DNA of 64,000 nucleotides from Talpa occidentalis (GCF_014898055.3 NW_023601433.1:20759641-20823640); one strand, 5' to 3'; shown: positions 23,997 to 37,772, counted from the stretch's first letter. The notes: generated by a model from the letters alone, not told the origin. Made by a program: numbers and translations.

Positions 23997-24010
23997 TCTG
24001 CAAAATTTTA

Positions 24011-24390
24011 AACATACACAGAGATAGAATAGTACAGTGATTCCCATGGGCCCACCATCCAGCTACAATAGTCATCAATCAATATGTTCTTGTTTTATCC
24101 ATCCTTCCTCTTATAGTTGTCTTGACGCAAATTCAAGATATTTGTAATATATGTATTTGTACTTCAGTTTGTAGCTCTAAAAGAGAAGAACTTCCTTGAA
24201 AACATTTCCACAGTACCCTCATCACACTCAAAAACCAAATAATCCTTTAATTATCAAATATGTTGTCAAGTGTTCAATTTTCCCCAACTGTCTCATAAAT
24301 TATTTTTAACAGTTGGCTTGTGTGAAGCAAGAGCCAAACAAGGTCCACACATTGCATTTGGTTGATATAAATGGCCAAAGTCTCTCTCTT
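24011..24390 (-). mobile_element. Old L1 3' region, degenerate
   Basis: 'gatagaatagtacagtgatt' followed by 'cccatgggcccaccatccag' and 'tcttgttttatccatcc' match the 3' part of old mammalian L1 (L1M class) antisense. Confidence 0.6.
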
Positions 24391-24540
24391 TCTTTTTTTT
24401 TAGTAAACATTTTTATTAAACCATAACATATGTAGAAGAGTGTACAAATCCAAAGTGTACAACTCAATGACTTTTTTTCCTATGAAACCACCACCCAAAT
24501 CATGGAATAGAATATTACCAGGACTCCAGTAGTATCTTTT

Positions 24541-24796
24541 TTTAAAATTTTTAAAAAAAGATTTATTTATACAAGAACTGGGGCACAGGCCAGATGTGTG
24601 GGAGAGTGAGAGGATTCACCAGAGACAGAGTAGGGAGCAGAACAGGCAGGCGGACTGAAATACACTGCTGAGGGGAGCAGCGGAGAGACAAGAGAGATCT
24701 GTGGTGCCATGTGGGTATCTCCCTGGCTGTCTGGGGAATCCATGCTGCAGCTTCACAGCGCTGTGCTCTACTGCCTGCACCACCAGGGAGGTCCAA
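24541..24796 (-). repeat. tRNA-derived SINE, type 3
   Basis: TSD cagtagtatctt on both sides; the B-box region is partly deleted. Confidence 0.92.
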
Positions 24797-25057
24797 CTGC
24801 AGTAGTATCTTACTGTACCTTTAATTTGCGTTTCTCTAATGACTAATGATGTTGAGCCCATTTTAAATATTTTTTTTCTGGCTATTTGGATATTTTCTTT
24901 TATCAGGTATTTTGCCCCTTTTTAAACATTGCATCTGTTTCTTAATGATTTGTGATATTCTTTATACATTCTAGATATGAGTCCTTTGGTGAATGTGTAA
25001 TACTGTAAATGCCTTCTCCCACTGCATGCTTTGCTTTCATTCTCATAATGGTGTCTT

Positions 25058-25349
25058 TTTTTTTTTTAAAGATTTGTTTAATTTAATTAATTTATTTATT
25101 TATACAAGCACTGGGTACAGTCAGAAGCACGGGAGGGTGAGAGAATTCACCAGAGCCAGAATGGGGAGCAGAGCAGGAAGAAGGACCGAAGTACACTGCT
25201 GAGGGGAGCAGCGGGCGGCAGGAGAGGTCTGCGCGCCATGTGGGACCCTCCTCCCGTGGCCGGGGAGCAGCCGGGGATCGAACCGGCGCCGCAGAGGCCG
25301 TGGGCAGCTTCGCAACCCAGCGCTCAACCGCTGCGCCACCGGGGAGGCC
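25058..25349 (-). repeat. tRNA-derived SINE, type 1b
   Basis: Full length with the 1b insertion, perfect 16-bp TSD ctcataatggtgtctt (25042-25057 and 25350-25365). Confidence 0.95.
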
Positions 25350-25556
25350 CTCATAATGGTGTCTTGATGAGCAGAAGTTCATAATGAAATTCAGTTCATT
25401 AGTTGTTTCCTTTATGGTTTATGCTTTTTGTGTCTTGTAGACACAAATTTTTTTAGAAGTCATTGCCTGTCCTGAAGGGCATGAAGATAATCTCCTAAAA
25501 TATCTTCTGGTTGTTTGAATATTTTGGCTTTCCAGCTTATGTCTACAATCGTTTTA

Positions 25557-25827
25557 TTTTTTTAAAAGATTTATTCATTTATGTATGCAAGAACTGGGGT
25601 ACAGGCCAGAGGTGCAGGGGATGAGAGGATTCACCAGAGACAGAGTGGGGAGCAGAACAGGTGGATTGATTGAAATACACTGCTGAGGGGAGCAGCTGGG
25701 AGACAGGAGAGGTCTGCCTCGCCATGTGGTTTGCTCCCTGGCTGGCTGGGGATCAAACTCAGTGCTGCAAAAGCTGCGGATTGCTTATAGTGCAGTGCTT
25801 AACCCTTTGCGCCACCAGGGAGGCTCC
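25557..25827 (-). repeat. tRNA-derived SINE, type 2
   Basis: TSD ctacaatcgtttta / ctacaatcctttta (one mismatch). Confidence 0.93.
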
Positions 25828-26228
25828 CTACAATCCTTTTAGAGTTAGGTTTTGTGATTGTTGTGAGACAGAGGTCAAAGTTTATTTGTTTTTCTGTTTG
25901 AATATTCAAATGACCCAGCACCATTTTGAAAGACTGTCCTTTCCTCTCTGTCCTACAATTGTATCATTATTATAAGTTAGAGGGCTGTACAGATGATAGC
26001 CTATTTCTAAACTCTTAGTTTCATTGGTTTGTGTAACTTTATGCTTTAACTGGCAAAAGTTTGTGCTAATACTGTACTGACATAATTGCTATAATTGTAT
26101 AGTAAGTTTTGCCACTGCAGTGTAACTCTTTCAATTTCTTTGTTAAATTGTATTTTTTTAATAGCGGTAATGCTGGTTTACAATACAATATATGATTTTC
26201 AGTTTTGTTTCAATTTTGTTTTTCTTTT

Positions 26229-26513
26229 TTCTTTTTAAAGATTTATTTATTTATTTATTTTATTTATACAAGCACTGGGTACAGTCAGAAGCGCTAGAGG
26301 GTGAGAGAATTCACCAGAGCCAGAGTGGGGAGCAGAGCAGGCAGAAGGACCGAAATACACGGCTGAGGGGAGCAGAGGGCGGCAGGAGAGGTCTGCGCAC
26401 CATGTGGGACCCTCCTCTGGTGGCCGAGGAGCTGCCTGGGATTGAACCGGCACTGTAGAGGCTGCGGGCAGCTTCGCAACCCAGCGCTCAACCGCTGTGC
26501 CACTGGGGAGGCC
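26229..26513 (-). repeat. tRNA-derived SINE, type 1b
   Basis: Full length; perfect 20-bp TSD ttcaattttgtttttctttt at 26209-26228 and 26514-26533. Confidence 0.95.
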
Positions 26514-26859
26514 TTCAATTTTGTTTTTCTTTTTCAAGATTGTCTTGGCCATATTTGTCCCTTTGCATTTCATATAAAATATGGGATCATCCTGTCAATT
26601 TCCACAAAAAAATTGCTGAGATTTTGAAAGGAATTTAATAAAGTCTGCAGATCAATTTGGGGAGGACATGTATCTTTATAATATTGAATCTTCTTGTCTA
26701 GCAATATGGCATATTTCTCTATATGGGTTTTAAATAGGCTTCTTTATTTTCTGGTAGGCCTTGCATATCTTTATTACAATTATTCCTATGAATTGGGTGG
26801 TTTTTGATGCTAGGGTTGGTGGACTCATATTTAAAATTTCTTTTTCATCTCCCTGTCAT

Positions 26860-27357
26860 AATGTTAAGACTTCACAGATACTTCATCATCAAAGAAAGAA
26901 GTCCATATCAGAACTATTTAGTCTTCAACTGAGCATATTTTTACCTAGTTTATCTGTTGCTTTCCATCTACAAGTAATTTGATGATACAACTGGTCTTTC
27001 ATTCTTTTAAAAGGATGATTTAAACTTTTTCTTTAGAACAATTGGGAATCAGTGTTTCCAGGAGTCTGTTTAGGTGAGGAAGGAAGGATTCTTTTGGAAA
27101 GAACTCATTCTAAGGGAGCTAGAGCCAGGCTGGACCTACTTGACCCTGTAACAAAGCCTTGCCTGAGGGAGGGACACCGTGTGGTGTCTGTCACTCATTT
27201 GTCTTGTAGCTGGGTGCCTCAGACTCCTGTCTCAGTCCTTGGGGAGGGTGGTGTGAGGAGGGTTCAAGTGAAAGTGTAAAGTACTCTCTTACTGGTAATT
27301 TCAGAAAGCACTGGGCATAAGTAGTACAGTTTTGTGACCCTTTTGGTACCATATTAT
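26860..27357. other. No recognisable gene
   Basis: Less AT-rich than its neighbours around 27050-27290, but without a splice-framed ORF or repeat match. Confidence 0.5.
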
Positions 27358-27371
27358 GAAAGGAGGGCACT

Positions 27372-27629
27372 GGGGCCTCCCTGGTGGTGCAAGCCATCTC
27401 CAGCTACTGCGGCATGAGGGCATGAGTTCGATCCCCCAGCCAGGAGTTAACCCAAAAGGTGCAGCAGACCTCTCCTATCTTGCTCACTGCTCCCCTCAGC
27501 AGTGTATTTCAGTAGAGTCTCCTGTTCTGCTCCCCACTCTGTCTCTGGTGAATCCTCTTACCCCCCAACACCTCTGGCCTGCACCCCAGTTCTTGTATGC
27601 ATAAATAAATAAAAAACTTTAAAAAAAAA
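27372..27629 (+). repeat. tRNA-derived SINE, type 2, A-box region deleted
   Basis: Head ggggcctccctggtggtgca runs straight into ccatctccagc, so about 20 bases of the tRNA part are lost. TSD aaaggagggca on both sides. Confidence 0.92.
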
Positions 27630-27732
27630 AGGAGGGCATTGTTTCTTACCTTAATAATATAACTCCTGTAGCTTTGCACTTTATGGCAGGATCTATCAGA
27701 AGTTTCCCCAGTGCCAGCAGGAGCAGCAATAG

Positions 27733-27985
27733 TAGGAATAATAGCTTACACTTACCGAGTGCTTACTATGTGCAGGCATTATTGTGAGTACTTTGTAAAT
27801 ATTAACTCATTTAAGCATCACAGCTATCCATGAGGTAGGTTATAGATAATATTATTTATTTTACAAGGGCAGAAACAGCCAGAGAAGCTAAATAACTTGC
27901 CCTAGATCAGACAGCTCATTAAGTGGCAAAGTCAGGATCTACACCCAAGCTGGCACCAGAGATTACACTTACTGAGTGCTCTTTA
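27733..27985 (+). repeat. MIR element, well preserved
   Basis: Nearly full MIR: 'gagtgcttactatgtgcagg', 'attaactcatttaagcatca', 'gaggtaggttatagataat', 'aataacttgccctagatcag' in order. Confidence 0.93.
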
Positions 27986-28850
27986 TTTGGCCTCTCAGGT
28001 AGTAGCAGCAGATGGGAGCTATCGCAGGAGAAAAGGAAAAACTGGATATCCCTGCAGGGTGTCTGGCCAGATAGCTGATTGTACTTGCTTTTCAGAATCT
28101 GTGAGATACCCTTTGAGGACTTTGAGAAATATCTTGGGGAGGGGGCAGGGCAGCTTTAGAGGGAGCTGGGGGCTAAATGAGCAATTAAGACCAAGAAAAG
28201 TGAAACCTAGGTGAGGCAATCATAATTTGGTTTTTAGATCAGATTTGCAGACTTAAGAAAAATTACATTAATTTGTTTCTCAATTTTATTACTTTAAGAC
28301 TTCCTTGGAGTAAGTAGAATCATGACTTCTGGCCTGTTCTTTCTCTGAGGTGACAGGCATATCTATATTTAGACCAATAGTCATCCTTCCGTGGTGATGG
28401 ATCAGTGTGTGCCTCCAAAAATGGCTGTACATTGAAATAATAACATGTGTATCTGCATGAACAGATAAATCATTAACATTGTAGATTTGATGCACACACA
28501 CATCAGAGGGAGTTCTATACAAATTTACCTATTAAGTAGAAAACTAACATTTGTTCTAGGATTATAGATAGCTACTTGGGCAAGTGTCCATGAGCTCATG
28601 TAAGCAAACAGACTCAGATTCAGTCATTACAAACAGAACGAATGCAGGGCTTCACAGGCCCAAAGCAGAACCATTAATTTTGATGACACAAACCAGAAAC
28701 TGGGATTTTCTTTAACCCCATCCTTTCTCTTAACTTCCCCGAAGCTCTATTGATTTTACCTTTTAAATAGCTTTCAAATCTGTCTCCTCTTTTCTATCTC
28801 CATTGCCACTAAGAGTTGGAATTCTTTGCATTTTTTTTTTAACCTGGCTA
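27986..28850. other. No recognisable gene
   Basis: Intergenic sequence. No conserved ORF or repeat family recognised. Confidence 0.5.
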
Positions 28851-29400
28851 GACAACACTTCCTGAGTGCTTTGTTCTTTTCTCTAACTAGTTGCTCTCAT
28901 TGCCAAGATTATCTTTATAAAGCATAAAACCATCACATTACTTCCCTACTTAAAAATGTCTCAGTAGCTCCCATTACTTATTTAGGACATTAAAATCCAA
29001 TGTCCAGAGATTGATCTCCAAGGCTCCCAGGTCCCTTTTTGAGGCCCTCTTTCATTCCTTTATCTGTGGCACAGCTACATCAGACCTCCTAGGTCACCTG
29101 GAACCCATGCTCTGCTTTCAGATTTAATACTTTGGTTGCAATATTCCTCAATAGAGTATTCTTTGCCCTTTCAGCCAACTGTTAATTTTCCTTAGAAATT
29201 GTCCTCACACTTATCTTGGGTAGGAGGCTTGGTACACATCTATAAGCATTTTTCTTGTATATTGTGTCGTACAAATATTTGTTCTCACTCATAGTCTGTG
29301 GAGCCATTGAAGGAAGGTCTTACTCTTCATTGAATTCCCAGTGCTTCATAGGGCGCTTCATAAATCTTTGGTGGATGGATCCTTCCGTCCATCCAGTCAT
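28850..29400 (+). repeat. L2 LINE 3' part
   Basis: Sense L2: 'tcagtagctcccattactta', 'ccaatgtccagagattgatc', 'tccaaggctcccaggtcc', then the 3' end 'attcccagtgcttcatagg'. No ORF. Confidence 0.8.
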
Positions 29401-29430
29401 CCACCCATTCTTTCAACTAGTATTTATTTA

Positions 29431-29705
29431 TTTTTTAAAGATTTATTTTATTTGTTTATGCATACAAGAGCTGGGGTGTAGGCCAGAGGTGTGGAGGTTG
29501 GGGGTAGTGAGAAGATTCACCAGAGTAGAGGGCAGAACAGGCGGATTGACTGAAATACACTGCTGAGGGTAGCAGCAGGTGAGACAGGAGAGGTCTGCTG
29601 TGCTATGGGGGGCACCTCCCTGGCTGGGGATCGAACTCGTGCTGAAGTGGTTGCTAATAGCTTCACAGTGCTGAGGTGTAACTCCTTGTGCCACCAGGAG
29701 TCCCT
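29431..29705 (-). repeat. tRNA-derived SINE, type 2
   Basis: TSD caactagtatttatt / caactaatatttatt. It separates the two L2 fragments. Confidence 0.93.
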
Positions 29706-30150
29706 CAACTAATATTTATTGAGGGTACTGATCTAGATGCTGGAAATACATAGCAAACAAGACACAATTCTTATTTCCATGAGCTTATAAACTAGCAAGA
29801 GAAGACAGGGAATGAGGAACTATATAAAAGTGGCATAAAGCATTGGGCAGAGAATTAAAATAGGGTGCTGTGACATAGGACGTATGGGTAGATAATTTAT
29901 ATTGGGTGGCCAGAGAGGGCCTCTCTGATGGGTAACCTGGCAGCTGAGATCTGAATGGACTGCCCTTGTGAACGGTAAAGAGCATTGTAGGTAAAGAGAA
30001 CAGACAACACAAAGGCCTTAGGGTAAGAATGAACTGACTTAGAATAAATGTTGTTTACTTAAGCCAGGGCAGTAACAGGGCACAGTGAGAAAAATGCCTC
30101 TAAGAGAGACAGAACTGAAGAGATACATCATGTTAGGTTTTAGAGTCAAA
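29706..30150 (-). repeat. L2 LINE 3' part, antisense
   Basis: 'atttattgagggtactgatc', 'tgagatctgaatggactg' and 'cacaaaggccttagggtaag' are typical of antisense L2. Confidence 0.75.
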
Positions 30151-30164
30151 AATAATCCACTCTT

Positions 30165-30428
30165 GGGCCTCCCCGGTGGTGCAGCGGTTGAGCCCTGGGC
30201 TGTGAAGCTGCCCGCAGCCTCTGCAGAGCCGGTTCGATCCCCAGTCACCGGCGAGGGTCCCACATGGCGCGCAGACCTCTCCTGCCGCCCGCTGCTCCCC
30301 TCAGCAGTGTATTTCGTTAGTCTGCCTGTTCTGTTCCCTGCTCTGGCTCTGGTGAATTCTTTCAACCTCCCGCACTTCTGACTGTACCCAGTGCTTGTAT
30401 AAATAAATAAATAAATCTTAAAAAAAAA
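30165..30428 (+). repeat. tRNA-derived SINE, type 1
   Basis: Full length with A and B boxes; flanked by aatccactctt / aattcactctt. Confidence 0.94.
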
Positions 30429-30429
30429 T

Positions 30430-33400
30430 TCACTCTTTTAACATACTAGATACTTATTGACAGCAGCCAATAGCAAAATAAAAGGGTCCATTGTTCACAA
30501 TAGATGAACAAAAGCATTTAGGAATGTAGGTGCCAAATGCCCCCTCCCCACTTCACTTGAAGCCGAGCTGTGTAAGGAAGCTGGCCAGCTATAATTCACT
30601 TGGTTTTCTACTCCTGTTTGAGCCTTCAGTTTGCCAAAGCTGTGTAGTTTATATGTCCCAAGAATATGAACACTTTTATTTGCTCTGAGATGTGCCTATT
30701 TTTAACCTTTACAATGGGAAAATCCCCCCACTTACCCATTACTAATTATCTTCCAGCTTAATATTTTTTATTTCCTTCCTGTGCTCCCTGAAGGAAAAGT
30801 TCCCATATCTGAAATCCTGTGTACTTATTGCAGGGTGAGCTGTGTGCTTGCGTACACATGTGGGCTCCAGCCAAGGGTTTTGTAACAAGAGTTGTTCGAG
30901 TACAGTTGGCTCATGCAGGAGGCCATGATGTGGCAACTACGAATCTCACTACAGATACACTGAGCATGAACTTGAAAAGCAGGGCTTGTTGCTCAAGACA
31001 GCCTATTGGTCAGCTTTGCTTTCTCACTCAGTGTTCCTTTGAATCCTGGGTTTTGGCTCAAAAGACCTAGGATATTTTTGTTTCACAGTCATAATACACA
31101 GGACATAGGACAATTTTTATTTTCTCCAATGATTGGTGCTATCATAGAGGAGATCTGCTCTGAAATAATGTTGGCATTTTGGTGGCTTTATTAACCAAGT
31201 AGCTTGGCCATAGCAAGATCATGTCTAAATAGCATTCATAGACCCTGGTGTGGCATAATGCTATATCTTGTGTGTGTTTTCCCATTTAAATTACATTTGT
31301 GGTTATTCTTGTGGGAAATGACAGTCTAGAAACATATTTAATACTATAGTATAATAATTCAAGATTAAAAAGATTTTTGAACCTCTAAATTGTTCAGACC
31401 AGGTCCAAGGTAGTTAGGTGTCTTGCTTCGGAATAGAAAGTATCGATTGGTGTCTGAGCTAGGTTTAACAGACTTGGGTACCTGACTTCCAGGGTAGTTC
31501 TTTTATTTCCAGTCATAGTACCTTTTGACATTAGAGAAAAGTAGCAAAGTGCTGACCTAATGACCTTTTTTTTTTTTTTTAAAGCTACTAGTCCACATTT
31601 AAATATTGGAAGAGTATACGTAAGAATCGGGATTTCTTCCTTCTCTAGAGACATGAACCCACTTTTCGGTGAAACAAACAGAGGCTGCTACTTTTAGTTA
31701 TGTGCTTACCAGTTCACCAGAATCTCCATTACTCTCTATTGCTTCCCAAATGTTGAGGTTGGCGGTCAGCTGCCAGATATGATCAAACTTGTGTATTGTT
31801 TTTCTGGTAATAGAATTAAGGGAAAAGTAAGCTATTTCTCATACCCATGTCTCTATTAAAAGTGGGCTTATTTCAAGAAGGATGGATATATTAAAAAAGC
31901 AGGTGCTTTAGGGTCAGAAGAATTCAGCTCAAGATGATACTGTGAAAGAAATCTATTTGGCACCTGTAAAGCACTAGAATTTGCAAGTCTTGTGTTAAAT
32001 TCTAGTACCACAATCAAACGAACTTTATACGTTTGATAAGTTTTGAAAGATTTTCATAGCATGGGGTGGGGAAGAAAAGTGGAATAAAGGAGGAATGGAC
32101 TTTTCTCTCCTCTCTCACCTCCCACCCCATGGTAGAGGTATAAAAAATGAGGTCAGTTTGTTTAGACCCTGAGTCAAGTTGTCCAAAAGGCTGCATTAAG
32201 AACTCTTGTGTTGACTTTAGGTGGGATTATCTTGAACTGTTCTATTATAATCTAGTAAACATGCAGCAGAGTTACTAAGATCAGGACTGAGGGTTCTCTG
32301 CCATTTGCTGAACTAGTGGTGAAACTGCATAAAGAAAATTCAGAATATAATGCTGAGAGATAAATTGCCAATAAGCAACACCTAAAACAAAACATTCATG
32401 GTTCCTTGAATAAAATGTGCCACACATTACCTATCCCATACTGTGGAGAGTACCATTTTCAGGCTCATTTCTACTGGTGAATTTTTTCCTGGTCTCTGCT
32501 TCTCACTATCCTTCAACTCTACCATCTAATATTTCTTTTGTGAAGCCAGGAGTTCCCTTGAAGGTTAAAAATAATTCAGCTGTATTGTGTTGAATATAAT
32601 CGAAATGTCATGAACCATCTAGAGAGCAGGAGAACCAGTTCTCTCTTGTTTCTCTTGGTTTAGTCTGTTTACTTTTCTGGTCCCTGTCGCTGAAGCTAGG
32701 GCTGGGAGACCTGGTGAGGAATGCTTCCTCTGGCGTTTCGACAGGCACAGCTATTTGTCAGCCTCAGAAGCTGCTTGGCTACAGGTGCGGAAGGCTGCCC
32801 TTATGGAAGGGATAATTATGGTCGGTGACCTTTGAGTTTTTAACTTGGCCTTATCTTACCCCCAAACTCATACCTGATTCAGGAAATTCAGGAAGTCTTT
32901 TATTTTTATGTGTTCATATTAACAATTTCCTCACTCACTTTATAGAAGGGAGACAGCCTGGGTACTGGTGAAGAGACTGGAGGTTCTGAATCAGGCCTTT
33001 TGACTGAGTGCTAGGCTTGGAGGTGGGGTCTCTGTGGAAAGATTAAGTAGAGGGAGGAGCCATTGTTATTAGGATACCAAAAACATGGCAAAACCAAACA
33101 CAACCACCCACCTCCTCTCTGACTCACCTACCCAACGCGTGATTAAACTGGAGGGGGTGGGTGGCAAGCAGGTATTTGACTCTGTGAGGCGCACCCGCGA
33201 GACACTGTTGGTTGTTGTTCCTTCTCCAGAGGACCTTGGAGCTGGGGATCTCAAGATACACCTAGACCAGTGATGTCTGTTTTGGGCTTGTGAAACCTTT
33301 GTCATTCAAGTGACCTAATGAATTAGAAACTGTGATGGATAGCAAGACTTTTCAGGGATTTGGGATGCTCTTTGAATTATCAGGAATATGGTGGGTCCAG

Positions 33401-36400
33401 GAGTCACCAAGTAGTGTCTTTGGTACCCTCAGGGAAGGCCCATGTTTATCCTGGCCTCCTTGAGGTAGACAAACCTGGAGCAGATGAGGCCACTCCTTTG
33501 GCTCAGTCTGATCTCCATAGGGAGAACATTCCCAGAACACTGAAATGATCAGGGGTATAGTATGGTTAGCATTATGAGAGATTCTTTCTGTTCTTTACCT
33601 CTTATATGCAATGGGATAATGGAAAAAAAAATCTGTTGCCATACCAGCATTGGCCACTTCAAAGCAACAGTTATTATACCAGTCATGGTAGATTAATGTG
33701 GATCCCAATATAAACATTGTTTTATCCCTTTTTATTTTAAGTGAAGCATTTGGCTTGTATATTATGTTTGAAACATCAAACACAATGCATACTCATATCT
33801 GAATATGAATACTACCTATGTTTTAATAATAGCTGGCATTTTTATTATGTGTATGGCACCCCAGGTGTATCATCTTAAATTATGTATGTAGCATTTAAGG
33901 TGTATAGTGACTTAAATAATTACTGTTGCTTCATTTGGCCTACATAGAATGTGCCAGTTTAGCAGATGAGGTCATTCAAATCACCTGAAAAGGTTGCCTT
34001 AATCTGCCTGTCACAATTCATGGAAATCACAAGTCTCAAGTAGTGTTTCAATATCAATAACATGGTCAGTGAAAAGTTGAACTGCTTTCTTACCTCTCTT
34101 CTCCTGTTTCCTACCCACTTCCACAAGCTTGGCATCTTAATCCATAGAAATGTTGCACCTATGAAAAGCTCTAGGATATATGGGTCTGTTAACCCCTTCC
34201 TAGCCCCACAGCCAGAAGTGGCATGTGATCCAAGGAACAGCCTAGACACGTCAGCTGGGACATATACCAAGGATTCTCCTTTCTCTCTGATACTTCTTAG
34301 CTGTGCCCTCCAAGAAGAGGTTTGCTCATTCTGGAGCCAAGGTCGTCCCCTTCTCACACTCATTTTGTTGTAAATGCTTCAGTACCATCCCTCCTCGCCT
34401 GGATATTTGAAATTCAAAAATATACAGGATGAGGCTTGCCATGGGCGTCGCTGGGAGTCCTTGAGCCTATGTGTAGTGCCAACCCCTGACCCCTGGAGGA
34501 AGAGCAGTGTAACTACCCCTGGGCGACATCCTGAAAGTTGTGGTGGGAGCCGCCCTACCCGCTGCTCTCAAGCACGGAGGCCAATGTTTCCTAGCTGGGC
34601 AGCTCTAGACAACAGCCAGGTCTGGCCTGGTAAAGGAAATATATGTGAGCAGTCAAATTGGAAGTGAGGTTAAGTAGGAAGGTTAAGTAGGAAGAACTCA
34701 TGAAGAAGTGGAATTTCCTTTTGAAAATCAGGGATGGCTTTAACAAAGCTTCCTCCTGTGGGTGTCCCCCTCTCTCTTTCCACTCCTTCTCAGCTGCCGA
34801 CTGAGGAGTGGAAATATGGCTCTGGCTTTCAAAAGTAGCCTCGCAGCTGTAGAAGGGTTAACTTCCAGCCATTCTTCTATTTCCCATGTGAAATGTAATA
34901 GCGCTTTAACAGAGCTGTAAAGATCAAAGGGTACCCAGCTGAAGGGGAATCTGTGGTCTAAGAAATAAATATTTTTTTTTCTGCAGGTTCATTTAATCCC
35001 TTCCCCCAACCCTAACTAGATGAAATACTGGGTCAAAGGGCCAAATAAACTCTGTTCAGGGAGGGATCTTGCCATCTCATTTCCAACCAGGCACTTTTCC
35101 CCTGTAACTTTCCAGTCGTATTTTTGAGAATATTGTTGATAACTCTGACACCTGGTGGTCATTTCAAAAACTGCACTCTGGGGAGGTGATCAGCCACTTG
35201 TTTTTAGCTACTTTAGTTTTTCCACTTACAATTTCAGTGTAAATAAGGTGTACATTATAAATTAGTCACTATTATTAAATGAATTATTTATAAATAAAAT
35301 CATTTCAAGTGCATTCAGCAGAATACGCTTGGAAAGAATATTTCTATAAAATTATACCTATTGTGGTTCCTGGGAGTTCCCCCTAAGTGTGGGAAGAGGG
35401 AGACTTATTTTACTTTATAGCCCTTAATTCTCTTAAATCTATTTTTAAACAAAAAGAATGTTATTATTATAATTGTAACTGAAGTATTCTGCTTGGGCAG
35501 GAGGCCCAGAAGTCCAGGATATTCCCTTCCAGGCTTCCTACCCACTCCTGGTGTTGTGTCCTGGGGCCTCTAGTGCTTTTATGAGTTTTGAGGGAATACA
35601 GCTGGGCTCACTTGGATCTTGTTCACCGACACTGGTGGAGGAGCCCAGCAGCTGAGGAGAAGCTGGTCCTTGGAGGAGTATGGTCAGAGCACCAAATCTG
35701 GAAAAAATACCCAGATGGTCACCATGGTGAAGGCAGCAGCACTCCTCTTTTGGGGTAGGGGGGCTGCCTACTTCCCAAGCTTGTGCTTAAGGGAGACCTC
35801 CAGTTGGAGAGCCAACCACTTGGTCAAATACCTGATGCCTCCCAGGTGTGAAGCAGCCAGAAGCTCAGTTTCATAAGGCATGGTGAGGCCACTTGGGGTG
35901 CGGGGCATATGCTCCTGGCTCTAGCATCAGAGAATGGGGGCTGGGCAGATGTTGTTGGCTGAGAGAAGAGCCAGGGCTGATGAGAGCAACCGCCTTCTGA
36001 CTGCCTTTTCTATACCTCTCACTACCTGATAGAAACATTTCCTTCATTTTGAACAGAACTCCCACTGCTTTTCTACCTCCCCTGATGATAATATACTTAC
36101 TTTTCTGAATTTGGGGAATGTAACCACTTTTCAAGTATGTGCTCAGGCACAACAAATACTCCTCTTGCTTGACTGTGCCTGTTCACCCAGCTTACCACAG
36201 GCAGTTCAGAAACACTGGGTATCTGAGTAGCCTGGGAGAAAGCTGCAAGGGCAGAACCTTTATGGTGTTTCCCAGTGCCAGGTTAACTCCATGGGGAGAG
36301 GCCCTGCCTGCACTTGTAATGCAGTCCCTGAAGGGTGGGACCAGGACACAGAAGTGGAGCTCTTTCGTGGAATCTCTGCAAGGGAAAGAAAATCTTAGCA

Positions 36401-37500
36401 CCACACTCAATTATTGTGCCTTGCAGTCCACCCTTGAATAATAGGAGCGCTGACCACATGCACCTCTCTCCGCAGCAGTAAAAAACCTGAGTGTAACTTT
36501 TGATTTCTCTATAACTTAATTACTAATAGTCATCTGCTACCATAACATAAATTACTGATAACACATATTTTATATGTTATATGTATTATATATTGTGTTC
36601 TCACAGTAAAGTAGGCTAGAGAGAAGGTTATTAAGAAAATTGGAAAGAAGAGAAAATGCATTTATAATACTGGTCTGTGTTTATCAATATTCTGTGTTTA
36701 CTGGTCTGTTAACAAGAAAATCTGCACACTTACCTGGCAGGGGCAATACCATGGTCATGAAGGTGGTTTTCCCAGGGTGTTGTTTATCCACTGCACTCTG
36801 GATGTGCTGACCCTGGCAGTTTCTCCAAATGTGAGAAACTGGACTGTACAATTTGTGTTGATGGAGTACTGCCTGTGTACTCTCCACTGGGGAAAAAAAA
36901 AAGACAGAATTCACTTAGACATGAACCTCACAGTTCAAATCTATATTGTTCAAATGTCAACTGTTTACCCAAAGGTCATGTTTCAGCTCTGGTGATCCAC
37001 TCTTTCAGGGAGCGCCCACAAGGGTACAAGCCAGCCCAAGTGCCAGCCCAGGCTTGTTCTGGTGTCCACGATCTTTTTGACTCAAATGGTCAGGCACCTG
37101 ACCGCCTGGTGATCACCTCTCCCTCCTCTGGGTAGCACCACTTTGCCTTCCAGGGCAGTGGGGATACCGCCCTTTGCCTTTCTCCCTTCCTTGCTCCTGC
37201 TGCTCAGATCAGAGATCTCCAGCAGACATCATGTGACCTCGGGGATGGAAGCCACATGTTAAAGGAGGCAGAAGAAGCCTGAGAGCCTGATGACATCACA
37301 GAGTTGTCAAAATAGTCCCTTTTTTCTTACCTCTGGGCTTTAATAAAAGTGAGACAATAAATTCTTGTATGTAAATGATTGGGTTTTCTATTACATGCAG
37401 TCAAATCTGATTGTAACATTCAGTGACCCTTAGTGCTGTCTGGGTGTTTTCCTCTGTACTGTGGCAGAGGGACATATATCTCTTAATTAAGAATACAACT
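30430..37500. other. 7 kb without SINE, L1 or gene
   Basis: The longest stretch with no recognisable transposon here. It has moderate GC (about 32600-37200 is richer than its flanks), isolated poly-T and an AT repeat near 36560-36600. All ORFs are short and overlapping on both strands, without domain motifs or splice-framed conservation visible to me. 37240-37350 has the look of an ancient LTR or L1 3' end ('ctttaataaaagtgagac') but I cannot classify it. Distal regulatory elements are possible but unproven. Confidence 0.5.
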
Positions 37501-37502
37501 GA

Positions 37503-37772
37503 AGGCCTCTCTAGTGGCGCATGGGATTAAGCACCTCACTATGAAGCAATCCACAGCCTCTGCAGCATGAGCTCGATCCCCGGCCAGCCAGGGAGCAACC
37601 CACATGGTGAGGCGGATCTCTCCTGTCTCGCCCGCTGCTCCCCTCAGCAGTGTGTTTCAGTCAGTCTGCCTGTTCTGTTCCCCGCTCTGTCTCTGGTGAA
37701 TCCTCTCACCCTCCTTACCACTGGCCTGTACCCTGGTTCTTGTATAAATAAATACATCTTAAAAAAAAAAAA
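37503..37772 (+). repeat. tRNA-derived SINE, type 3
   Basis: Head ggcctctctagtggcgcatg, tail ataaataaatacatctt plus A run. TSD unclear. Confidence 0.9.

Larger units (their letters stand above)
24395..26860 (-). mobile_element. Old L1 (L1M class), antisense, split by four SINEs
   Basis: L1 3'UTR 'ttattaaaccataacatatg' at left, then antisense ORF2 relics through 'gttgagcccattttaaat', 'gatatgagtcctttggtgaa' and 'ctgtcaatttccacaaaaaa'. SINEs at 24541, 25058, 25557 and 26229 interrupt one continuous element. Many stops; no coding capacity. Confidence 0.85.

Noticed and set aside
37240..37350. Possible LTR end with 'ctttaataaaagtgagac'
   Set aside because: No paired terminus or TSD found; too degenerate to call from sequence alone.
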